The translations under genes were made by a program, and so were the position numbers. This document shows positions 40,803 through 53,341 of a stretch of DNA of 64,000 bases, in pieces. The DNA comes from Andrena cerasifolii (taxonomy: Eukaryota; Arthropoda; Insecta; Hymenoptera; Andrenidae). Position 1 is the first letter of the stretch. Each line of letters begins with the position of its first letter. The stretch lies in the NCBI RefSeq assembly GCF_050908995.1, contig NC_135132.1, positions 1,049,001 through 1,113,000 on the forward strand. Reading direction: 5' to 3'. A model generated the notes under the pieces. That model did no database searches. It was not told the DNA's origin and saw only the letters and a list, made by a program, of their open reading frames with translations.

Positions 40803-40820
40803 TGGTCCTTCGAGCCGGAT
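40803..40820 (+). other. BEL-2 primer binding site, tRNA-Tyr type
   Basis: TGGTCCTTCGAGCCGGAT, six bases after the LTR, identical to the BEL-1 site. Confidence 0.85.
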
Positions 40821-40885
40821 ACTCCGGCGATTTCGAGTGCTGTGTGGTAACCGCGTGGTGCGAGAGCTCGTTACGTGCCGCCATC

Positions 40886-43800
40886 ATGAAGGACGCGATC
40901 GCGGATCAGGTCAAGCTGTATCATCGGCTCTCGCGTGTGTACGATAATCTAAAAAAGAAAGGTGTCGCTAAAATGACTGAAGGTTCGGTGCTAGCTAGAC
41001 TGGAAATGCTAACTTCACTCTGGGAACAATTCTCGAAGCAACATGGGGCTATAGCGAAGCAATGCACTGAGGAGTGGGCAAGGCATGATTATTTTACCAA
41101 GGATTGCTTCGATCTTGCCGAAGAATCCTTTCTGGAACAAAAGGGATATCTACTAGATCTCCTTCGTGGATTTAAATGGAAGCCGGAGCCCGGCGGCATG
41201 GCCTCGACTTCCGGCGGTGCTCCTACCGCGGAGACACGATCACGTGCCACTCTGCCCCGCATTCCGCTACCCAGCTTCGATGGACGCTACAGCGAATGGC
41301 AGGTGTTCCACGATTCCTTCGTCTCGCTGGTGATCAAGGATCCCACGTTAATGGATGTGGACCGGCTACATTATTTAAAGGGCTGTGTAAAAGGTGATGC
41401 GAGTACCGTGATACGTAATCATACCACGACGGACGACAATTTTCAACCAGCCTGGGACGCTTTAAAGGAACGATTCCAGAATAAACGCCTCCTGGTGAGT
41501 GCATAGCTTACCATTTTAAATGAATTACCCACGGTGAAATGTGAATCGTCGGCGGAATTGAAACGATTGTTCTACGGAACATGGGACGTGGTAGGCGCTC
41601 TAGCCGCAATGAACTGTCCCGTGACTACTACCGACTGGCTGGTCAAAATGACTGTCGACCGACTGGACAAGCAATCGTGTCGCGAATGGGAGGCGTCTCT
41701 CGGCCTATGCACAGATCCGCCCTCCTTAGATGCTCTAAGGGTGTTCATCGAAACGCGTATTCATACGGTTGAGGCGCTGGAGAATCAACGCAAGCGTGAT
41801 CCTCCTGCCGAAGACAAACAAGCAGCTCCCAAGGGGACCGCTACCAAAGGCGTCGCTGCCAAAGGCGCCGCTGTGTATCAAGTCGGCACGACGCCATCGA
41901 ACGCGAAGGATTGCGGCCTGTGTAAGGGATCACATTACTTACTCTTCTGTCCCAAGTTTAAGGTACAGGACGCTGCAACGAAGAAGGCTACGGTCGCGAA
42001 ATTGCAGCGCTGCTTAAACTGCCTGGGCAAGCATCAAATCGACAGTTGCCAATCGAATAAACGGTGCCAGCGGTGCGCTGAATAACACCATTCTTGTCTC
42101 CCTGATGCTTTCCCGACGGCTGCTGGTGCGGTAGTGCAGCACGTCACTCCTCGTGTGTTCAATACGCCGCCAGTGATGCTCGGCCTTGCGCGAGTTCGCA
42201 CTTACACGCCGGTCGGTCAACATGTGTCGGTACGGGCTCTAATCGATCCTGGAAGTGAAGTGTTCTTAATCTCGGAGCAGCTCGTAAAACGGCTTGGGTT
42301 GAAGAGGCAGCGCGCTCGCATACCATTGCTTTTCGCCGGCGGTGCTCCGTCGCAATGCACGCGAGGGCTCGTTCATCTTGATATCACTGCCGACCGAGAC
42401 GGTGAGAGTATCCTCGGCCTGTCGGCATTTGTGCTTATTGATTTGTCTAGCTACAAACCACCCGTCGTGCTCGACGGGACGATCTGGCCTCATCTTCAGG
42501 GCCTGCAGTGGGCGGAACCACGTCTCGCGAACCAGGATCCCATCGATCTGCTACTCGGTGCTGACGTCTACAACGACTTCATGTTGGAAGGCGTTCGCAA
42601 GGGCAAGCCAGGCACTCCACTGGCTCAGGAAACTACTTTTGGCTGGATTCTTACCGGCGGTCTTCGGAATGGTTGTGCTCGCAGCCGCAAGAGCGTGTCA
42701 ACGGTCCAGTGCTGCTCGATCAGCCAAGAACTACCTGGCCTGTTGGAGAAATTCTGGGAGCAAGAAGAAGTCCAGATAACACCCACTCTCTCACCCGGTG
42801 ACCAAGAGGAGGAGGATCACTTCCAGGCCACTCATCGACGCACGTCCGAAGGTCGTTTTGTGGTGAAACTTCCATTTAAAGTTACTCCAGAGCTGGGACC
42901 CTCGAGGCTCGCGGCACTTCGCACATTGAATTCTATGCAGCAGCGTTTTCGTAAGAATCCTGAATATGAACGAGCCTATCAAGACTTTCTACAAGAATAC
43001 GAGGATCTCGGTCATATGGTGGCTGCGCGTACCCCCCCCCCCCCTGAGGGCCGACACTTTTACTTACCACATCATGGTGTCCTAAAGGCTACGAGTACCA
43101 CTACGAAGCTGCGCGTAGTGTTCAATGGCTCGATGACCACGACCAATGGCAGGTCTCTTAATGACGTCCTGCACACGGGTCCCAACTTGCTACCAGCCTT
43201 AGCCGACTTGTTGCTAAGGTGGCGTCGTCATCCCATCGTCTTTGTCGCTGACGTCGAAAAGGTGTATCGACAAATCATTATACATCCAGACGACCGGGAC
43301 TATCAGCGGATCCTCTGGCGAAAGGGGAAGGAATTAAAGTTGAGGGAGTATAAACTTTGCACTGTCACCTACGGATTAGGCTGTGCACCCTACCTGGCTC
43401 TACGATGCTTGCGGCAGTTGGCCACGGACGAGGCCGAGTCGTTTCCCTTGGCTTCTAAGACGATGTGCTCAGACGTTTACGTGGACGACATCCTAATGGG
43501 CGCAACTTCGGTGGAGGAGGCCTTGACTCTGCAAAAAGAATTGGATCAGCTCGCCATGGCGGGCGGCTTTCGGCTACATAAGTGGGCGTCGAACTCGCCT
43601 GAGTTCATGAGGTCGGTCCACAATGACGTCGCCGCCCTTGCCCGGCACTGGGATACGGACACCCAGCACAGCGTCTTAGGTATCCAGTGGCTTCCGGAGA
43701 CTGATAATTTCCAGATCAGACTTCTGGAGGGTAGCACGAGTCCAACGACAACGAAGCGGAGCGTCCTAAGCCAGGCGGCGCAAATCTTCGACCCACTGGG

Positions 43801-43974
43801 CTGGCTTGCTCCTGTAACGGTATGGACAAAAATATTCATCCAGACACTCTGGACGCTCACGACTGACTGGGATGAAGCCTTACCTGTGCAATCTGAGGAC
43901 GCATGGCGCGAGTTTTTGAAGGCACTTCCAGCACTTCGTTAAATCCAGATTCCACGGTGCATGGGCTTGACCTC
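40886..43974 (+). pseudogene. BEL-2 gag, protease, RT (5' part)
   Basis: The start is the ATG at 40886 (MKDAIADQVKLYHRL). One frame runs to 43974 with stops TAG 41504-41506, TAA 42083-42085 and TAA 43940-43942. DUF1759 gag (PSFDGRYSEWQVFHDSFVSL), zinc knuckles (CLNCLGKHQIDSC, CQRC), DUF1758 protease (LIDPGSEVFLIS, with DPG where DQG or DTG is expected), and RT with YVDD (DVYVDDILMGA) follow in order. A C-run near 43029 lies in the frame. The Pao domain is cut at 43974 by BEL-5. The stops show the copy is dead. Confidence 0.85.
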
Positions 43975-44865
43975 TGTTAGCCACCAACACGCGCGAAAGT
44001 TTTATCTTTCCTCTTGGGGTTGTAAGGCCCAAGAGACTCCGTGGTACGCGATGCTGGCAACCTTATCACTCGCCAAATTAATTTTGAGTGATTATTAAAT
44101 TATTCGATGAAAATGAGCTTGGTGATGTACGATGATCACACTAGCACGAATGTAAATTGTTCGATAGTCTTGGTCACGAACGCTGACCAGAGTAATTACT
44201 CAAATCCGAACGATGATTTGAGTAAGAACTGTTTGATTGATAGTTCTAGTCACGAATGCTTGACTAGATCCTCGTAAAGTTATCTGATCGTTTTAAGTGT
44301 CGATAGAGGTCTCAACCAGAGACCAGAAGTTGTTTGCTTGACAGACCGATCGAATTCTGTCCCGTCTCCCTTTTCGGCTTCGAAGGTAGACAAAGCGTTA
44401 GACTTTCGAGAGGTGCCAAAACTGCTGATTGGCCAACCTCTCCTCGAAGAGGAGGGACCTTCCTTCCTCGATTTCGGTGGTGGAGGAGGAAGACCTCTCC
44501 CCTTTGGTGACGTAGCGGAGGAAAACCAGACATCTGGCTAACAAACCTAGCTAGGTTGTTCGGTTGGAGCGTTTAGCCAGGGTCGCGGTTTATGACCGTA
44601 TTGTTCTGTGAGTCAGCGGTGGACGACGGGATGTACCGGTCCGAGGTAACCGTGTACCCTCACTGACAGAACAATTTAACGGATTATCTCAGGACGAAAG
44701 TAGTCGAAAATACCAGAAAAAATGGCACGATGTCGATTGCCTTTTAGTCATCTGGCAGGCAAATGGTTCCCAACGAACGCTTCGAGAACAAACAATTGCC
44801 TACCGTTAAGACGTTGAATTTTCGCCTCGCCCCCTGAGCCCGCTTTTGTCCTTTGAAACGAAACA
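43975..44865 (-). repeat. BEL-5 3' LTR
   Basis: In window orientation it starts TGTTAGCCACCAACAC and ends TTTGAAACGAAACA. Short frames within it (for example 44312-44541) are LTR sequence, not genes. Confidence 0.92.
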
Positions 44866-44981
44866 TGCTCCCCCCGTTGAGAGGTTTCATCGATTAATGA
44901 TGTGTCATAAATGCGCGAACTATGATAGAGTTTAGTATGAGAAAGATTGTGAGTATAATGTGAATTTTGATACACAAGCCT

Positions 44982-47900
44982 TTAAGAGTCTGGTTGGATA
45001 GGAAGCGGAGCCATCTGTCTCACGTTCCTTTTGTAGGACCCGGTGGCTGTCCGTACGGTGACAGCTCGGATGACCTTGTCATTGCCGGGATGAACCATTT
45101 CGACTCGTCCGAGACGCCACTGAAATGGCGGAAGATGGTCTTCCTTCAGCACGACGATGGTTCCCTCCGTAATGTTGTGAGCCCCTTTGGTCCACTTTTG
45201 ACGCACGTTGAGCTAATTGATGTACTCCTTGTGCCACCGACTCCAGAAGTCTTGCTTGACCTTCTGAATATGTTGCCATTTACATAGCCGATTGCTTGGT
45301 GTCTGGCTGAAATCGATCTCGGGCAAACCCGTTAAAGAATCACCAATCAGAAAGTGACCAGGGGTGAGAGCTAAAGGATCATTGGGATCGGACGACAAAG
45401 GTGTTAAAGGTCGTGAATTAAGGATAGCTTCGATCTCAATGACGAACGTGTTGAACTGCTCGAATGTAAATAATTCTTCACCGACTACGCGTTTAACATG
45501 ATGCTTAAATGATTTGACAGCTGCTTCCCACAGGCCGCCAAAATGAGGTGATAAGGCTGGCATGAAGTGCCACGATATCCTTTTTTCGGTAAGGAATTGT
45601 TGTATCTTCCCATCTTTCTGCAAAATTTCATGAAGTTCCGTCAATTCGTTATTGGCACCAATAAAGTTGCTGCCATTATCGGAATATATATGACGGCATA
45701 TTCCTCTGCGCGCGATTAATCGTTTTAAGACCGCGACGAATGCTTCTGTTGTCATATCGCTAACTACTTCGAGATGGATGGCCTTTGTGGCAAGACAAAT
45801 AAAAACGGCGACGTAGCTCTTTATTCGTGTGCGGTTTCGAAAACGTCTTTCCTTAATGTAAAATGGTCCGCAATAGTCGATGCCGCAATTGTGAAAGGGC
45901 CGGTTTTCGGTTACCCGAGCGGCAGGTAGGTGACCCATAATATAATCCGTCGCTGGTGGCTTGATGCGGAAGCACTTGACGCATTGTCGAACAATTTTGC
46001 GCGTGGCGTTCCTACCGTCAATCAGCCAGTAAGTTTGTCGAACAGCATACAGAGTAGTTGTGATACCTGCATGGTGGTTGTCGACATGCGCTTGTCGAAT
46101 GATGAGATCCGTGATATGATGGCCCTTTGGAAGAAGAATCGGATGTTTTTTCTCGTATGATAACGTTGAATTTTGAAGGCGCCCTCCGACACGCAGCAGT
46201 CCCTTATCGTCGACGAATGGGTGGAGGGGAAGAAGTTTGCTCTTGTGATGTAATTGGACTCTAGTATTCAGTTGATGAATGTCTTGTGCAAAGGCGGATG
46301 ATTGTACGAGTTGGATGATACGGTCGTTAGCTGCTTGAAGCTCTTCTACAGTCGGAGGCCCTTTGCTCTGATTAGGGAATCTGAATCGTAGACAGTACGC
46401 TACGATTTTCGTTAATCGAGGCAGGCTTGAATAACGATTTAATAGTTCGTTGTTTTTAACTATTGTCGCGAAACATGAAATTCGCCTCATTTCTGGAATT
46501 TCCTTGAGGAAGTTAAATCTTGATACTGGCCAAGCCGATTCCTTGTTCGAAAGCCATTTAGGACCGTGACTCCAGTTACTGTTTTGAATAAACTGAGCAG
46601 GTGGCTGACCGCGAGATAATAGGTCTGCTGGATTATCATGTGATCTGATATGTCGCCAAGCTTTGTTGTTCGTTTTGATTTGAATGTCGGCTACGCGGTT
46701 CGCGACGAAAGTTTTTAAGGTGCTTGGTTCCTTGTGAAGCCAATTCAAAACAATGGTCGAATCTGTCCAGAAGGTAGTTGTTTTGATTTCCTTTGCCGTT
46801 GCCCTTTGAACGTTTTTAAACAAAGTGGCTAAAAGAGTGGCGGCGCAAAGTTCGAGACGGGCGAGTGTGATAGTTTTTAATGGAGCAACACGAGATTTTG
46901 CACACAAAAGGTCGGTTTTGATCTGTCCGGTTTCGTTGATTGATCTTATATATATACAAGCTCCGTACGCTCGTTCGCTTGCGTCGCAGAAACCGTGTAA
47001 TTCGAGGCTACGAGGCATGCGTTGTGTGACATTTCGTTTGAATGAGAGATTGTTGAGATGCATCAGATCGGTTATGAATGTATTCCATTCTGTATGTAAT
47101 TTGATCGGCAAAGATTCATCCCAGTCCAGCTGCAATTGCCACAATTGCTGCATGATGATTTTTGCGGTGATAGTGACTGGTCCTAGCAGTCCTAGTGGAT
47201 CGAAAATCCTTGCAATGGATGAAAGGATTGTACGTTTCGTGATTCTTTCTGTTATGTTGGAATTGACGGTATAGCTGATGTTATCTTCTCGTGCGTTCCA
47301 GAAGATGCCTAACGTCTTCACAGTTGTGGAATCTTCGAAGACCTTTGGGTGAATCTGTTCTTTCGTGAGTCCAGTGAGAAGTTTGGGCTCGTTCGATGTC
47401 CACTGTCGAATGTTTAAACCTCCTCGTTGGAGTATGTTGATGATCTCGTCGCGTAGAACCTGTGCTTCTCTAAACGTATTTGCCCCGGTCAAAAGATCAT
47501 CGACGTACATATCCCTTTTCAGCGTGGTCGTAGCCTTCGGATAATTTGCCTCTTCGTCGTCCGCAAGTTGATGCAGACATCTTATGGCTTGAAATGGAGC
47601 TGAAGATAGTCCGAACGTGACTGTATTCAGCTCGTATGTTGCGATTTCGTTTTGTTCATTTCGCCATAAGATGCGCTGGTACTTACGATCCTCCGGCCGA
47701 ACGAGGAATTGTCGGTACATCTTTTCGATGTCCCCGGTTAGAACATATATGTAAAGGCGAAACCGCAGGAGTAAAGAGAAGATGTCGTCCTGGATGGTAG
47801 GTCCTGTTATTAAGGTATCGTTAAGTGATAAGCCGCTGCTTGATTTTGCGGACCCGTCGAATACAACACGTACCTTCGTTGTCGTGCTGGAAGGTTTAAT

Positions 47901-48779
47901 GACCGCGTGATGAGGCAGGTAGAAACCGTGCGAGTTGTGCGTTCGTACCTGACTCATATGACCGAGCGAGAGGTATTCTTTGATTACGGCTGAGTATTCT
48001 CGTCTTAATTCTGGGTCGCGATTTAGTTTCCGTTCCAACGAGGAAAACCGATTGACAGCCTGCGAATACGACTCACCGAGGAGTGATAATTTTTTGTTGA
48101 ACGGTAGCGCAACGATGTAACGACCAGATGCGTCTCGTTGAACGTGGTTGGAAAAATGTTCTTCGCAAATTCGTTCTTCGGATGAGAGATGCCGTCCATG
48201 TGGGCCTTCTTCGACTTCCCAAAAACTCTTTAGATCGAAATCTAGTTTTGTCAGAAAGGTGTTGCGTTTTGCATGTGGTGCCGTTGAAGGTGCACTCCCC
48301 CCGATGATCCATCCGAATTGTGTTTTCTGGAGGATGAGATCCGATGCGTTATGAGGGGACAAGTTGATTTGCCCGACACTTAGAGACGCAAGTGAAGGGC
48401 CGCTTCCAATCAACATGTTTACGGGTGCTGGTCGGTGAAAATGCGGATCAGCTAATCGAATGTTCGCTGGAATTTGTAATTTCGCACGGTCGATTTGTGT
48501 ATCTGGTAATAATCCAGATATTCGAGGTATCGTAAAAAATGTGAGGTTCCGCTTAAATTTTGATGAACGTGATTCGATGGTGGTCGCGACGACTTGATTG
48601 GTTACAGTGCTAATGGCATTTAGAGCTTCGATGGCTACGGGTAGTTTCCTTTTTTGAAGGCGTAATTTCGCGGCGAAGTCTTCCGTCATAAAATTTGCGT
48701 TCGCACACGTATCTATTAATGTTCGACACTCGATTGGTTGTTGGTCGAGATTAAGAACGTTGATGATTGCGGTGGCCAT
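44982..48779 (-). pseudogene. BEL-5 pol: protease to DUF5641, one in-frame TAG
   Basis: The frame is open from upstream of 48779 to TAG at 45213-45215 (1188 residues from the Met at 48779), then continues in the same frame to 44982. The protease shows LIDTCANANF, with DTC where DTG/DSG is usual. Then come RT with YVDD (DMYVDDLLTGAN), RNase H-like (FWTDSTIVLNWL, DNPADLLSRG), the zinc region (CVKCFRIK) and integrase: Asp in GIDYCGPF, Asp in SDNGSNF, Glu in GGLWEAAVKS. Past the TAG is the DUF5641 tail (WRLGRVEMVHPGND). The TAG removes only about 80 residues. Confidence 0.88.
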
Positions 48780-48869
48780 TAACCCTTCGGTGATTGGAAT
48801 GGTTTTCCGACGGTTACGTTTTTGATTTTTTGCTCCGAATTCTTGTGGTCCGTTATGTGACGATGATAG

Positions 48870-50231
48870 TCAAGAATCAGCCGTTACGTGACTGGTTGAT
48901 TCTTGATGTAGCTTTGTATTATGTTGTTGATTGCATACCCTACATCTTCCACCTTTACAATCGTCGGTTTGGTGATCTGATCGTAAACAATTTAAACACA
49001 ATTGTGCATTGCGCGCGGCTTCGATACGTTTGTCGACAGTCATGTCAATAAATTTCGGACATTGATATGCAGCGTGCGAGTCAGTATTACACATACGGCA
49101 TTTGTTTGTATAATTGGTAGCGAATGGTTGACGTTTTGCTCGAGGTGTTGGAGGTGAATATCGCCGTTTGACTGCGTTTGTGCGAGGTGAATCTGAGACA
49201 TTGAGTTCGCGTCGGCGTTGCGTCTGGGCTTGTGGGCGCGGATGTGAGCGGACTACGGTCGACTCAGGTTCGTAATCTTTACATTGGTGCGATGCGGTGA
49301 ATAAAAATTTAAATATTTTTGTGATTTCCGGCATTTCGATGTCCATTAAAGTTCGTTCCCACGTCTTACGAATATCGTTTCCCATGCGAGCCACGACGAT
49401 GCTCGTTAGCAAGTCATTTGCAATATTTTCCCACGTGCGGCTAAGAGCTTGTAATGAACGAATGTGTAATTGCATGTAATTGGCGAGATCGAAGATGGAC
49501 TCTGACGTCTCGTCGGGCATAGCCGGTGTGTCTCGAAGGAGAGCGGCGTGACGGAGAATAAGAGCGCGCTTGTTGTCATATATATCGATTAAATGATTCC
49601 AAGCCTCTTCGTAATTCTCGTCGGATATCGTGAATGCTTCTATTGCTGCTTCAGCTTTGCCCGATAATGAAAGGCGTAAGTAATTAAGCTTCTGCATACT
49701 GCTCAACGCGGATTGTGTATGAATCATGGTGGTGAATGCACCCTTAAACGTGACCCACTTTTCCATACGACCGTCGAATTTCGGTAAATCAATTTTCGGA
49801 AGTTTGACTGAAAGTCCGTACGCGGACGTGGATGGCGCAGGAGATTCTCGCGAGGCATTTTCGATATTTGTTGATGTTTGAACGCGACTGGTGGATGCTT
49901 CGCAGCTATTCAGTAAAACTACCGCTGTAGCTATAATGTCATCGAATTGATTCATGATTTCTTCGCGTTCGGCTTCAGCTTGCTCGAAATCTTCAAGTCG
50001 TGCCAATTCGTCTTGAATATCGTTGAATGTGTCAAATTGTTTCCGAAGCCGTTCGACACGATCGCGAAGTTTCACGCGTTCCTTGTCGGAGTCTTGATAG
50101 GACTCGATATATTTTGAAAAGCTGGCGATCTGTGTCTTGAATGTGCGTCGTTTAAATTTTAAATTTGATATAATCTGATTGTTATCAGTTACGTTTGCGC
50201 TCGCACGTGTGTTCGCTTTCGGTTTCGGCAT
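48870..50231 (-). CDS. BEL-5 gag, ending in UGA-CUA before protease
   Basis: A 453-residue frame from the ATG at 50231. It has a basic N-terminus, a long coiled coil (about residues 20-100), DUF1759 (LPKFDGRMEKWVTFKGAFTT) and Cys/His knuckles (CRMCNTDSHAAYQC, CLNCLRSDHQTDDC, CRVCNQQHNTKLH). It ends at TGA 48872-48870, followed directly by CTA. The pol frame continues in phase past this stop without another stop. Gag forms the core particle. In BEL elements gag and pol are usually one frame, so the stop is either damage or a readthrough point controlling the gag to pol ratio. Confidence 0.82.
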   Translation of the reverse strand: MPKPKANTRASANVTDNNQIISNLKFKRRTFKTQIASFSKYIESYQDSDKERVKLRDRVERLRKQFDTFNDIQDELARLEDFEQAEAEREEIMNQFDDIIATAVVLLNSCEASTSRVQTSTNIENASRESPAPSTSAYGLSVKLPKIDLPKFDGRMEKWVTFKGAFTTMIHTQSALSSMQKLNYLRLSLSGKAEAAIEAFTISDENYEEAWNHLIDIYDNKRALILRHAALLRDTPAMPDETSESIFDLANYMQLHIRSLQALSRTWENIANDLLTSIVVARMGNDIRKTWERTLMDIEMPEITKIFKFLFTASHQCKDYEPESTVVRSHPRPQAQTQRRRELNVSDSPRTNAVKRRYSPPTPRAKRQPFATNYTNKCRMCNTDSHAAYQCPKFIDMTVDKRIEAARNAQLCLNCLRSDHQTDDCKGGRCRVCNQQHNTKLHQESTSHVTADS

Positions 50232-50443
50232 TGTTGGACAGGATTACACGAAAACGGGAAAGTCACTACCAGAAACTGATTGATAATACCCAATAACGAG
50301 CCTACCTTGATCGATGGCTTCTGCGTTGGTTGAATCGTCTCAGCTTCGAATATCCACTGTTTGTTGTGGGAATTCAGGAGTCCACGCGAAAGAAGTAGTG
50401 TATATTTTTGTCACTGCACTTCCACAACCGCGACACACACACC

Positions 50444-50461
50444 ATCCGGCTCGAAGGACCA
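50444..50461 (-). other. BEL-5 primer binding site, tRNA-Tyr type
   Basis: On the minus strand TGGTCCTTCGAGCCGGAT, three bases from the LTR edge. Confidence 0.85.
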
Positions 50462-50464
50462 AAA

Positions 50465-51356
50465 TGTTAGCCACCAACACGCGCGAAAGTTTTATCTTTC
50501 CTCTTGGGGTTGTAAGGCCCAAGAGACTCCGTGGTACGCGATGCTGGCAACCTTATCACTCGCCAAATTAATTTTGAGTGATTATTAAATTATTCGATGA
50601 AAATGAGCTTGATGATGTACGATGATCACACTAGCACGAATGTAAATTGTTCGATAGTCTTGGTCACGAACGCTGACCAGAGTAATTACTCAAATCCGAA
50701 CGATGATTTGAGTAAGAACTGTTTGATTGATAGTTCTAGTCACGAATGCTTGACTAGATCCTCGTAAAGTTATGTGATCGTTTTTAAGTGTCGATCGAGG
50801 TCTCAACCAGAGACCAGAAGTTGTTTGCTTGACAGACCGATCGAATTCTGTCCCGTCTCCCTTTTCGGCTTCGAAGGTAGACAAAGCGTTAGACTTTCGA
50901 GAGGTGCCAAAATTGCTGATTGGCCAACCTCTCCTCGAAGAGGAGGGACCTTCCTTCCTCGATTTCGGTGGTGGAGGAGGAAGACCTCTCCCTTTTGGTG
51001 ACGTAGCGGAGGAAAACCAGACATCTGGCTAACAAACCTAGCTAGGTTGTTCGGTTGGAGCGTTTAGCCAGGGTCGCGGTTTATGACCGTATTGTTCTGT
51101 GAGTCAGCGGTGGACGACGGGATGTACCGGTCCGAGGTAACCGTGTACCCTCACTGATAGAACAATTTAACGTATTATCTCAGGACGAAAGTAGTCGAAA
51201 ATACCAGAAAAAATGGCACGATGTCGATTGCCTTTTAGTCATCTGGCAGGCAAATGGTTCCCAACGAACGCTTCGAGAACAAACAATTGCCTACCGTTAA
51301 GACGTTGAATTTTCGCCTCGCCCCCTGAGCCCGCTTTTGTCCTTTGAAACGAAACA
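50465..51356 (-). repeat. BEL-5 5' LTR
   Basis: Matches 43975-44865 with about eight differences. It is followed by the target duplication ACCTC at 51357-51361. Confidence 0.92.
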
Positions 51357-51361
51357 ACCTC

Positions 51362-53341
51362 CACCAACCAATCGGTGGAAGTGCATGGTTTCTCTGACGC
51401 CTCGGAGCGAGCATACTCTGCGGTGGCGTATCTGCGTGTTCACGATTCATCAGGTGACATACAGATTCATCTTATTTCAGCCAAGACAAAGGTGGCTCCA
51501 CTCAAGAAACTGTCGCTACCACGCCTCGAGCTGAGTGGCGCTCATCTACTTACACGGCTGGTGGCGCATCTTCTGTCGACTCTGGCTCTTAGGATCAACG
51601 GCGTGCATCTGTGGACTGACGCCCTGGTGGCCTTGGGTTGGGTCCAGGCTCCGTCCAGTCGGTGGCAAACCTATGTGGCTAACCGAGTAGCAGACATTCA
51701 ACGCACGCTACCCCAGGCACATTGGCATCATGTTTCAGGCCAAGATAACCCGGCCGACTGTGCTTCGAGAGGACTGACACCGGCTGAACTCCCCGAGCAC
51801 CCACTGTGGTGGTCGGGTCCGTCTTGGCTGGCGACGTCCAACGCTCCCCAGATGATGAGGTGAGCCTGTTTTTAAACCGATTTTCGAACTTCCGTCGACT
51901 GCTCCGAGTTATCGCCTGGTGCTGTCGATGGCTCCCGGCGTCCAAAGGGAAATGGGCAACTTACCTGACCGCTAGTGAGATACAAGCTGCCCGATCGAGG
52001 CTGGTCCGAGGCGTGCAATCTACTGCCTTTGCTTCGGAATTGGATGCTCTCCAAAGTCGCCAACCGCTGCCTAGACGAAGTCGCCTGCTTCGACTGAATC
52101 CGTTCAAGGATCAGGAGGACGGCACCTTACGCGTTGGCGGGCGGCTGCATTATTCAAGGATCACCACTGGCTGCGCTGTGGATCGCCGAGGCGCATCGGC
52201 GCTGTTTGCATGGGGGTGTGCAACTCACCCTTTCAACACTTCGACAACACTGCTGGGTTCTTCGAGGTCGCCACCTGGTGAAATCCTGCATCCATCGGTG
52301 CTCCACTTGTGTTCGATGGAGAGGCAGTACCGCGGACCAGTTGATGGGAGTGTTACCTGCACCTCGAGTAACCCCTTGTCGCCCGTTCCTGCGCGTGGGC
52401 GTAGATTATGCAGGGCCAATTTTTATACGATCCAGTCGAGGGCGCGGCCAGCACGCTCGAAAAGGTTATATCGCTCTGTTTGTGTGTCTAGCTACCAAAG
52501 CCGTGCATTTGGAGGTGGTGTCGGACGGGACAACGGAAGCCTTTTTAGCTGCCCTGAAACGACTGACCTCTCGCCGTGGCCTCTGCTCCCAGATCTACAG
52601 CGACTGCGGTACGGCATTCGTGGGTGCGGACAAGGAGCTGCGTGCCCTACTACAATCAGTCAGTTCCCAAAATAGGCAAATCCTGGACCGTCTGGCTTCT
52701 GAGGGTATCGAGTGGAAGTTTAACCCTCCTTCTGCACCTCATTTCGGCGGGATTTGGGAGGCCGCGGTGAAGTTCGTGAAGCACCACCTCCGGAGAGTGC
52801 TCGGCGAACATCGATTGACGTATGAGGAGCTGGCCACGCTCCTCGCTGAGATCGAAGCGTGTTTAAATTCTAGACCATTGGTACCGGTGTCAGATGTTCC
52901 CGATGATCTCGCTGCGTTGACGCCAGGTCATTTCTTGGTCGGTGAGGCAGTTACCGCGATACCCGAACCGAATCTGGAGGAGCTCCCAGATAATCGGCTT
53001 TCTCGGGGCAGCTGGTTCAGAAAATGCAACAGCACTTCTGGCGCTTGTGGTCGCGGGACTACCTGAACACGTTGCAGACGCGGGGTAAGTGGAGTCGCGT
53101 TCGGACGGTGATTCGGGAGGGCGATCTGTGCTTAATCAAAAGCGAACTGCAGCCGCCCTCGCGTTGGCCTCTGGCTCGAGTCGTCAAAACTCATCCGGGT
53201 CCCGATGGTCTAACACGTATTCTTACACTGAAAACGGCGACGTCGGAGTTCACTCGTCCGTTACACAAGCTTATTCTGTTACCTTTTACTGCCGCCGCGG
53301 AGGTCGATGCTGGGAGCTCTCAAGGTGACAGTGTCGATTGA
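51362..53341 (+). pseudogene. BEL-2 RNase H and integrase (3' part), frameshifted
   Basis: Resumes BEL-2 pol after the inner element. The RNase H-like part (VEVHGFSDASERAYS, LWTDALVALGWV) is open to TGA at 51861. The next part lies in another frame (51806-52160). The zinc region is shortened, and integrase is in a third frame (52134-53066) with Asp in GVDYAGPI, Asp in SDCGTAF and Glu in GGIWEAAVKF. The DUF5641 tail is in a fourth stretch (53024-53341). At least three lesions plus an apparent deletion near 52150 show the element is dead. Catalytic residues themselves are kept. Confidence 0.85.

Larger units (their letters stand above)
43970..51361 (-). mobile_element. BEL/Pao element BEL-5 (inner), TSD ACCTC
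   Basis: A minus-strand element at 43975-51356 inside BEL-2. LTRs of 891 and 892 bp (43975-44865, 50465-51356) differ at about eight sites (0.9%), and the target duplication ACCTC is perfect on both sides. It has a tRNA-Tyr-type primer site, gag and pol in one frame separated by a TGA, and one further TAG near the end of pol. Confidence 0.93.

Noticed and set aside
40766..40885. Upstream extension of BEL-2 gag
   Set aside because: It runs through the LTR end and primer binding site; the start at 40886 is the natural one.
44312..44541. Short proteins on both strands, repeated at 50803-51032
   Set aside because: Both are copies of LTR sequence of BEL-5; duplication reflects the LTR pair, not gene conservation.
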